NCBI GenBank assembly: GCA_016278505.1
Contig: JADQBQ010000036.1
Coordinates: forward strand, 1-64,000
Origin: Clostridiales bacterium
GTDB lineage: Bacteria > Bacillota > Desulfotomaculia > Desulfotomaculales > VENG01
DNA: 64,000 nucleotides
Reading direction: 5' to 3'
Shown: positions 27,754 through 36,100 of the stretch, piece by piece
Layout: each line of letters begins with the position of its first letter
How positions within the stretch are numbered: the first letter of the stretch is position 1
Program-made: the position numbers and the translations under genes
Notes under the pieces: model-generated
Told to the model about the DNA's origin: nothing
What the model saw: only the letters and a program-made list of their open reading frames with translations
Databases searched by the model: none

Positions 27754-30078
27754 TTAAATCAAGTGTATTGGCAAGTCATCTTTCCACGCCCATTTTCCCT
27801 TTCTGTGCCAGCCAGTGGCCACGTTAAGCACCCTGCCCTCAAGTACCGGTGCTAGCCCCACTAAAACCAGAACTGACTGGGACCGGCTAAGGGCAACATA
27901 ATACTGGCGTAACAGATCATCAAAGGCCCTGTCTAGTGCGGGTCTTGATATTGCCTGGGAGATAGGGCTGAAAGGCCTGGTTTCATCCTCCATATTCTGT
28001 GTCGGCCCTGCCTCCTTAGGGAAGCGCTTAAAGGCTTGGGTATGGTGATTACTCTTAAAGTCCGACCCCACATCCACAATAGTTAAGGGAAATTCTAGCC
28101 CCTTGCTTTGGTGTATGGAGAGGATACTTAGCCTGTCACGCGGGAAACTTTCAATAAGTTCCTCGTCAATGTCTACTGCCCCTGTGGCCAGGGGCACAAA
28201 AATCTGCCACATTGCCTCATATACACTTTGGCTGTCGTAATTACGTACAAGCCTTGACTCATAGCTCGAAAACCGCGCCGCCTGAACTATGGTTCTGCTG
28301 ATGACCTCTAGGTACACCTGCCCCTCGGGGTCATCCTGCAGAATGGGAACCCAGGTTAATAAATGATAGCAAAGCTCTAAAAGCGGCACGTCTTTGGGCC
28401 ATTTTCTACTTATCCCCTGGGGTGAACGGCCCCCCCAGGCATTAACAAAATCAGGCAGATTATTTTTTCTGTGCGGGGCCGGGTTAGTTTCGATGTACCG
28501 GCGGGCGATGCCCCTCCAGCTTTTAAAGGTTTCCCTAACACCCTTATTAAGCTTTGACTTAGGCCCGTTTTGGATCTTTTCGCCGGGATCCAGGCACTCC
28601 AGCATTAGCCCGCAGAGCAGCTGCACCTCTTCAATTTGGGACAGATTTTGCCCCCGGGGGTTAAATACCTTCATTGGAGACAACTTTTCCCTGAGCATTA
28701 GAGGCAGACGCTCTTTTCCCCCAGAGCTGTATTCCTGAGGGCTTCCCATTAATAGCGAGCAGTCACCAACTGCACCGCCCCTGGGGTGCCTTTTTATTCG
28801 TTGCTTTTTCCTTCCTATTTTATAGGTAAGGCCGCCGCCCATAAAAATATCCTTAACCAGCCGTGATAAGTCCTCGGCTAAAGTCTCTATGTCGTCCCTA
28901 AATAAGCCCAGAACGGGGTGCCCCTCCTCCGCACTTGGCCCCCAGGTTACCTCCGGCTTATCCTTAACCCGGGCCGGCTGAAAGTCAGGGTCGGCAGATG
29001 CAAAGGCATTATAAAACTTTATAATTGACTGGGTAGAGCGATAGTTGGTTAGCAGGTATTCAGGCTTAGGCTTACGCCTTAGCCTAAGTTCTTTCTTTAC
29101 GCGCACGGGGAAGTCCGTAAACAGGTCCACTGTGGCGCCGCGAAAGCGGTAAAGTGACTGATCATCATCACCTACAACTGTGATAGCGCCTGATGCCCTG
29201 CGGGCCAGCTCGAAATAAATCATTTCCTGCAGCAAATTGGTATCCTGGTACTCGTCCACAAGCACGGCCCGCAGCCCTTGGCAGAAGGTTTCCAGCTGCC
29301 CGCCGGCCAGGCGCTCATAGAATTCCTCCTCCAGCATGGCAAAATCCATCACACCCTCACGGGCCAGTGCGCCCAGATATCCATTTACTACATCAGCCAG
29401 GTGTCTGCGGCCAGGGTGCGCGGGCGCCTGTGTGGTAAATTTATCTACATCAACACAGTCGTGCAAAAAGCGGTCGCTGAAATCCTTAGCTTTACTAACC
29501 ATGTCTCCTATCGATGGATACCAGCTGGAGTTGCCCACTTTCTTAAGGTACTCCCTTAAGTCTTGATTTTGGTATCGCCCGCTTTCAAATAAGCCTTCCC
29601 TGAGCAGCAGAGACTTGGCTACAAATTGATCAAGAACTACCGGCGGCTCTACACCAGGCGCCCGGAAATCCTGCATAATGGTTTGAGAAATACTGTCTAG
29701 GGTGCCAGTGACAAGGCGGTTTATATATAACTTTTTTAAAAAATTTTTTTGCTGGGCACTAAGCTTTCGCCCCCCAAGCTCAGTGCGCAAACTGTCTCCC
29801 CAAGTTAGGATACGGGACCGCAGCTCCTCTGCTGCCCTCCGGGTAAAAGTTGTGGCCACTATGGACTCCGGGCCCAGGCCGTCAACAAAAATAAGCTTTA
29901 AAACTCTGCCGGCTAAAACAGTTGTTTTGCCGCTGCCAGGCCCCGCAACTACAAATAGGGGCTCAGACAGCGGGGCCATAACAGAGCGGCGCTGATTATT
30001 ATCTAACTTTCTTATTTTTTGCTTAAACACCTTAAGAAATAACTCTTTGCTAAACAAGAAAGGTGTCCCCCCAATCAA
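27754..30078 (-). CDS. UvrD/Rep superfamily I helicase
   Basis: VAGPGSGKTTVLAGRVLKL, VLVDEYQDTNLLQEM, VVGDDDQSLYRFRGA, TNYRSTQSIIKFY, LSIHQSKGLEFPLTIVDVGS, YYVALSRSQ. Confidence 0.92.
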   Translation of the reverse strand: MIGGTPFLFSKELFLKVFKQKIRKLDNNQRRSVMAPLSEPLFVVAGPGSGKTTVLAGRVLKLIFVDGLGPESIVATTFTRRAAEELRSRILTWGDSLRTELGGRKLSAQQKNFLKKLYINRLVTGTLDSISQTIMQDFRAPGVEPPVVLDQFVAKSLLLREGLFESGRYQNQDLREYLKKVGNSSWYPSIGDMVSKAKDFSDRFLHDCVDVDKFTTQAPAHPGRRHLADVVNGYLGALAREGVMDFAMLEEEFYERLAGGQLETFCQGLRAVLVDEYQDTNLLQEMIYFELARRASGAITVVGDDDQSLYRFRGATVDLFTDFPVRVKKELRLRRKPKPEYLLTNYRSTQSIIKFYNAFASADPDFQPARVKDKPEVTWGPSAEEGHPVLGLFRDDIETLAEDLSRLVKDIFMGGGLTYKIGRKKQRIKRHPRGGAVGDCSLLMGSPQEYSSGGKERLPLMLREKLSPMKVFNPRGQNLSQIEEVQLLCGLMLECLDPGEKIQNGPKSKLNKGVRETFKSWRGIARRYIETNPAPHRKNNLPDFVNAWGGRSPQGISRKWPKDVPLLELCYHLLTWVPILQDDPEGQVYLEVISRTIVQAARFSSYESRLVRNYDSQSVYEAMWQIFVPLATGAVDIDEELIESFPRDRLSILSIHQSKGLEFPLTIVDVGSDFKSNHHTQAFKRFPKEAGPTQNMEDETRPFSPISQAISRPALDRAFDDLLRQYYVALSRSQSVLVLVGLAPVLEGRVLNVATGWHRKGKWAWKDDLPIHLI

Positions 30079-30080
30079 AG

Positions 30081-32591
30081 CTAGCCGATATTTTCTAGCT
30101 CCTCCCCGGCCTTAGCCCGCTGCCGGCAGTAGGTAATCACAGCGGCAATAATGCTGGAAAAGCCCTTGCCCATGACCTGGATCTGCCGCGGGGCGCCCAC
30201 AGACTTGCGGGCGCTTTCCAGTGTATAAGTATTTGAGTGCTTAAGGCAGCGGGGCACCTGCACAATGATGGTTGCCCCCTTGATTCGCTCCTTAACCTGC
30301 TTGAGGCCTAAGTTCTGCTCCCAGTGGGGAGGAACTTCCGCATATGTCCCCAGGGAGTAGCTATTCTCAAGGATAGACCGGGCCCTGTCACGCACGGCTG
30401 CATAGCCGCCAACAATTACCAGCTTATCTTCACTGAGAGTAAGGCCCTCCAGCGGGTCTGAAAGATCTTCCATTTGGGCCGAAACAAATTCCCGGTTCTC
30501 CTCCAGGCGCTTCTTGAGCCGGTAATATTCGTCCTTAAACATGGAAAAGGCGTCCTCGGAAATAAAGAATAGCCTTTCACCTATGCTGCGCAGCAATTTG
30601 CTGTCCGGGGTGGGCTGCCCTAGCTCCTGCATGGCCAGGTCCAAATATTCACTAGCCACTTGCTCCCTTCGCTGGCCATCTTCAGTTATCCCCAGCGAGT
30701 CTAATACTTCAAGCAGCTGATACTTTTCTTCCAGATTATCCTTAGCCTGGTGATAAAGAGATAAGGCACGTTCGAATTGATCTTGTTCCATACATATTTC
30801 TATTAGGTCGCAGATTGCCTGGGTGGCTGCCTGATCGCCCAGCTCTAATAAGGCCTCTGCCCTCTGGTCAAAAAGCTCAGCCTGTGCAACTGCATCCTCT
30901 AGGGTTTCCAACTTTGCTATAAGCTCTTCACACAGAGAGGCTTTTTCTCTAGGATCGTCTTCCAGCAGTAGCAGGTTTTGTCGTGCGTCTATATCATTCC
31001 ACTTTTCCCTTACAATCCCGAGGTAATATCCCTTGGCCCGGGATGGATCCTGGTCGATAAGTAGACTGCCAAGTGCGCGCCGTGTATCTGTGGTCACAAA
31101 GCCCCCGCTTTCTGCCTCCTCCAGGCAAGTTATGGCCTCTTCCTCCCGGCCGCCCTTTTCTGCCAGGGCCATACCCCGCAGGGCCAGCACCTCACTGTGC
31201 CAGGCATGGATTAGATATTCCTCGGAAATGTTAAGCACATCATCTATCTTTCCCTGGCTAAAGCGGTGCTTAGCTAATATTCTTAAGCCATCCTGGCCCT
31301 CTATTTCCCTCACGCACTTAAGGCCCTGGATTTGCAGCTCCTCTAAGATTTCTGCGGCACTCTTGCTGTCCCGGATATCCTCCCAGAAGGTCTTGGCCAA
31401 CAGGCATCTGGCCCGGCATAGCAGAGAATCGCCTGCATGCCCGCTGTTTATGTAGTCTTTTATAATTGCCACAGCCTCGTAGGGCCTTTCACTGTGCACA
31501 GAGTCCCAGCGGCGCCTAACTTCTTCCCAGCTGCCTACCTCCTCTGTGCCTCCTCTTTCCTCATCTACATCATCCATATTTTCCAGGCCCAGTACATGAA
31601 TAATACGCCCGGCCTCATTGGGAAGGCTCTGGATCAAATCGAAAAGCCCCCGCCTGACCTGTAATACCGGGCCTTGTTCCCCTACATTGTTGAGGCAGCC
31701 GCCCGCTACTTTCTCCAGCTCTTCAAGGTAATCTTCCCTATCCAGCTCATCCATCTCCGCCCAGCAAATGCGTAAATAACTAGTTAAAAACTGAATGGAC
31801 CTCTCTGGCTGCTCCAGCCGATTATAGGACCGTGCCAGCAATATCTGCAGGCGGCGAAACTGGTATTCTTCATCATCGTCCCGATCAGTTAGCTTTTCTA
31901 AGCTATCCAGGGCAAAGTGGGCCGGCCCCAGAACGTCTTTAAATTCCCTGGCCCTGTAGGCTGACTCTGCCTTCCAGGCAGAATATATCGGATTCTCTGT
32001 TAATTTGGGGGCCAGGTTTAAGTTTTCGTCAACCTCGGGCCACTTATCCATTGCAGCATAAAGCTGAACCCTCCAGCGGGCCACCTCCCTGGGATCACCA
32101 CCATCAGCTACATATTTATCAATAAGGTCTTCGGCCTCAAAGTGCTCGCCCAGGCGCAGGTGCTGGTAAACGGCACAAACATCCAGCACGGGCTCTTCCT
32201 GCTCTTGGGAGATTTGGCTGAAGTATTCTTCCAGCCACCGCTGCAGGCCCTCTTCCCAGGTGTCGATATCTATTTCAAAATTATTTGGCCGCCCGGCCGG
32301 CACAGCTGCCCCGGGGTTCTGGCCATCACCTGAAATACCAGACACCACCCCTGCCCTGGCAAGGGCATTTTTACAGTCACCCTCTAAGTTATTCTCATCT
32401 CGCCCCTGGGTAAAGGTAACATAGCACATCCAATCATAATTACTGTCAAAGCTGGAAAGTGCTTTACTCAAAAACCAGCCGAGCCCCTTTAGGAAACTTC
32501 TTACTTCATCAAATTGGGCCTCGCTGGCTTTAACAAAAAACTTTCTCTTATTGGGCTCAGCGGCACCCGATTCTTTAATCAAATAAGACAC
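30081..32591 (-). CDS. TPR-like repeat protein with C-terminal DUF2325-like domain
   Basis: Alpha-helical TPR-like repeats; C-terminal LVIVGGYAAVRDRARSIL...IIVQVPRCLKHSNTYTLESARKSVGAPRQIQVMGKGFSSIIAAV. Confidence 0.55.
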   Translation of the reverse strand: MSYLIKESGAAEPNKRKFFVKASEAQFDEVRSFLKGLGWFLSKALSSFDSNYDWMCYVTFTQGRDENNLEGDCKNALARAGVVSGISGDGQNPGAAVPAGRPNNFEIDIDTWEEGLQRWLEEYFSQISQEQEEPVLDVCAVYQHLRLGEHFEAEDLIDKYVADGGDPREVARWRVQLYAAMDKWPEVDENLNLAPKLTENPIYSAWKAESAYRAREFKDVLGPAHFALDSLEKLTDRDDDEEYQFRRLQILLARSYNRLEQPERSIQFLTSYLRICWAEMDELDREDYLEELEKVAGGCLNNVGEQGPVLQVRRGLFDLIQSLPNEAGRIIHVLGLENMDDVDEERGGTEEVGSWEEVRRRWDSVHSERPYEAVAIIKDYINSGHAGDSLLCRARCLLAKTFWEDIRDSKSAAEILEELQIQGLKCVREIEGQDGLRILAKHRFSQGKIDDVLNISEEYLIHAWHSEVLALRGMALAEKGGREEEAITCLEEAESGGFVTTDTRRALGSLLIDQDPSRAKGYYLGIVREKWNDIDARQNLLLLEDDPREKASLCEELIAKLETLEDAVAQAELFDQRAEALLELGDQAATQAICDLIEICMEQDQFERALSLYHQAKDNLEEKYQLLEVLDSLGITEDGQRREQVASEYLDLAMQELGQPTPDSKLLRSIGERLFFISEDAFSMFKDEYYRLKKRLEENREFVSAQMEDLSDPLEGLTLSEDKLVIVGGYAAVRDRARSILENSYSLGTYAEVPPHWEQNLGLKQVKERIKGATIIVQVPRCLKHSNTYTLESARKSVGAPRQIQVMGKGFSSIIAAVITYCRQRAKAGEELENIG

Positions 32592-32594
32592 GGC

Positions 32595-33161
32595 CTACAC
32601 CCCCATTCCCGGAAAGGCCACTTTATTTTTGTTACTTTCCCAAATGGAATGGGCATGCTGGGCCAGCTCCTCCACCTTTTCCTGCTCAGAAAAGTAAACG
32701 GCAAACTCTTTATAGTTAAAAACACCGTTATGGGTTATGTTTGGAGAGCCCACCATTGCCCCTGCGCGGCCGGCGTAAATCTTAGCATGCAGGTCACTGA
32801 AAAGGCTAACTTGTAATAAGTTATTATGATCGGACCTTTCCAGCTGCTCCAAAAAGTCTAAAGTTCCAGTCTCTGACGCCTCCCCGGTGCCGGCACAGAG
32901 GGAGGCCACCTTTACTTTGCCACCCATCTCCAGCATTTTTCGCATCAAATCTAGCAAAGAAACCTGGCCGCCCGAAAATAAGTTGGAAAAAATGTTTCGC
33001 CCGCCCATATCAAAGGAAACATCACTAATCCAAGGGCTGATAAGGTAAAAGGTGTATTCACCGCCGCCCCGGCAGGCTAACAGCTCGTTAATAAAAAAAT
33101 TAGCAACTGCCTGATTAAAATTGATGTCTACTGCACTATTTAAAAATCTCAGCACGATCAC
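32595..33161 (-). CDS. dpdK: Phospholipase D-like protein DpdK
   Basis: LHAKIYAGRAGAMVGSPNITHNG: PLD HxK...GSxN motif; directly downstream of the dpdJ-like helicase. Confidence 0.75.
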   Translation of the reverse strand: MIVLRFLNSAVDINFNQAVANFFINELLACRGGGEYTFYLISPWISDVSFDMGGRNIFSNLFSGGQVSLLDLMRKMLEMGGKVKVASLCAGTGEASETGTLDFLEQLERSDHNNLLQVSLFSDLHAKIYAGRAGAMVGSPNITHNGVFNYKEFAVYFSEQEKVEELAQHAHSIWESNKNKVAFPGMGV

Positions 33162-36100
33162 CCCTTATACCTAAGGCCCGCTCATAAATCAGTCCCTCTG
33201 GACCGGAAAGATAAAGTTCTATCTCTTCATCACCCAAAATTTCTACCTCAAAGGTTTCTCCGGTAGGGAGCGTAACCCCGCTGTCCAGCAAATGTGATAT
33301 CGCCCGGTCTACGATTCCATGCTGGGCCAGGCTGTACCGCAGTAATACTTCCTGGTTCATCCGCTGGGTAAACGCCCTTTGAATTTTACGGGCCAATTTT
33401 GTATTGGAATCTTCAGCATCAACTTCAACGACACTGCCGCTCTCAGTAGTGCGCCAGTAATCAAGCATTTCCCTCAGCAGCCTGCGGCTAAGCATAAGCT
33501 GCGACAGCCCAGGGGACTCAAGCTCACAGGGCCCGGCCAGGCAGGTGGGGCAGATGTCAGGGCAAGTATTTAAAACTCTCTGACGTATTGCCCTTTTTAT
33601 CCTGTCAGATACCATTAAACCTTCTAAAATTGCTTTATAGTTCTGGTCAGTGCGCTGTCCGGCAGGGCCCAGAAGCTCATAGTACACATAGGCCAGCGAA
33701 AAGCCTTCTACGGTGTCAAATGCCCCCTGAGAAAAGTCCTTTACGTTTTCCCTATTTAGGTGGTCCCGCGGTTGGCCCTCTAGGTGTTCATCAAATATTT
33801 CCTCTAATTCATCTATTCGTTCCTCTTCCTCCATATTAATTAGCCTTTCAATGTCCTTTTTACTTTTAATGTTGGCAAACAAGACCGTGTAAAATGGCTT
33901 TTTGCAATTAGTTTCAATTGTTGCCCAACGCGCCTCTGTATCATCCTTCTTTTGATTCTGGTAGCATTTTAGCAGTACCAGCCAGGGGCTGTGCCGGGGA
34001 TCAGCTACCTCCCCTTGCTGTAAGCGCCCCTGAATCCGGGCGGCAAACAGCTCACCCACTTCGTGGGTAGTAAGCGCACGCCCCCAGCTCTCCTCTCTCT
34101 CTATCCTAAACAAATCCACCTCTCGGAACAGCCGCCAGTTTTCCAAGACCTGCCCGGAAAACTCTGATAGATCTAGCGAATTAGCAAATATGCGTCGCAG
34201 TGCCTTTAATCGCTGCCCAAGGGGACTTAGGCCTAGTTTCTCACGGAAATAGCCCTCAATCTCAAACTTTATTTTTCTCCGGCTTTTAATATCAGTGCTG
34301 TCGGCAAAGCTTTGAACAAGGTCACCTATATTTTTAAGGTGCTCCCCGGGAAGTGAGAGCAAAGTCCTTAAGAACTCTTCCTCATCCCCAAGCTGACAGT
34401 GCTGGATGGCCCGAATAACTTCCCGCCAAAATTCTCTCGGCCGCCCCTCAATTTTGCGCTGCACGGCCCTCATGCTGCCGGCCCCGTACATGCCGTACTC
34501 AAAAAGGTCGATCACCGGCTGAATGTCGCCAGGAAAATCAACAGAAAGCCTGGCCCAGGCCCCCATTTCGGAAAACGCCTCCACACCGGCAACAGACTGA
34601 TAGGCATTCTTAAGTGCATGCTTGAGGGAGTGAATCAATATATCCCTTACCACCTCGTAGCCAGGCGTTTTTTGCGCCTGGCGCCAGGTATTTACCAGCT
34701 CGCTGCGCACCTGCTCATTTTCAAGCAGGTTTATGATTTCCTCCCCTTTATCCTTGGAGAAGCGGTAATAGCTATCCAGTACTTCTTTTAGGGTGCCCTG
34801 ATACCTACCCTCTGCCAGGGCACTGCACCAGTCCTCCCCCTCATCCTTCTGGATCCCGATCCATGTTTGCAGTACTTCCAGCATATTTTTTATGGCAAAG
34901 AAATTGCCCCATTCATTTTCTTGGGCCAGGCGGTGGACTTTATATAAAAAGAAATTATCTTTAAGCTGCCTCATTAGATGCTGGCTGGGCTGAAAGCGCC
35001 GGTGTAGCTGTGGGTCCAGCTCAAACCGCAGGCCGTCCGTAGACATCTTATACCCCAGGCCCGCAAAATTTCTTTCTCTGTCCCTAAAGGCAATGCGGCG
35101 GGAAACCTGCTGGCCATCACACAGAAGGCCGGCCTCGGCACCCAGTGTGACTTTGGTTACCTCCATAAACCCGGATTTATCGTTGGCGGGAATTATGCGC
35201 GTAATGGCACCTGCCAGTGGCCCTAGCTTTTGCTGGTCGTCCCAAACTACACTTTGCCTGGGCAGGCGCACCTGATACGTAATAATTGGATAGGTATTGG
35301 AGCGCTGCGATACTCTTAGCCGCTCACCAATCTTTTCAAACTCTCCCCGCTCCTTAAATTTATCCTGTAGCGGATCATAAACCCACCTGTTAATTCTTTT
35401 CCCGTCTTTGTTATAGAAGAAGGTACGCAATGATACCCCTTGGGGGCGTAAAACCGGCAATTCATCTTGTATACTGCGCCCCATAAGCAGACTTTGCCAC
35501 TTGAGGGGCACCTCGGCCCTCTCCAAGGTGCCCTCCTTACTTCCTATTTGCCAGTAGTTTTCCATTGGCAGTGTATAGCATGTAGGCAGGTGCCTCTCCA
35601 ATAATTCAGGGGGAACCCACATGGCCTGCTCCCACCTGTAGGTTACCTTGCCCACCATGGTCTCCTGCAGCCCTATATCTATTCTTTCCTTTACACTGCT
35701 GCCGCCCCACTTTATTTCTATCTCCGGGAGGTTAATGTCGTTAAACAAGGCTGAGGGCAGGTAGTGATTCATTATAACCTTGACGTCACCCTGGCCTTTT
35801 TTAGATAAATAGCGAACCAGTCTGGGCAAGGCATGGCTAAGGACGCCCCTCGGGCCTGAGACAACTCTTCCTAAGTCTTCTTTCCCACGTGCCCCGGCAA
35901 GGCACAGTGCCCAGGACAAATAATTGGTTAAGGCATTCTTTTGACCCGGCGCGGCTGTTAACTTTATACAGTTTTTATACCATACATTGTTGGCCAGGGG
36001 AAAGAAGGCCCGCGTTATTCCCCGCAAGGCCATCTCATAGGCCAGCCAGTCAAATACAGCATATAGACCGTGAATACGCTGCACCAGTAAATTGTTTGGA

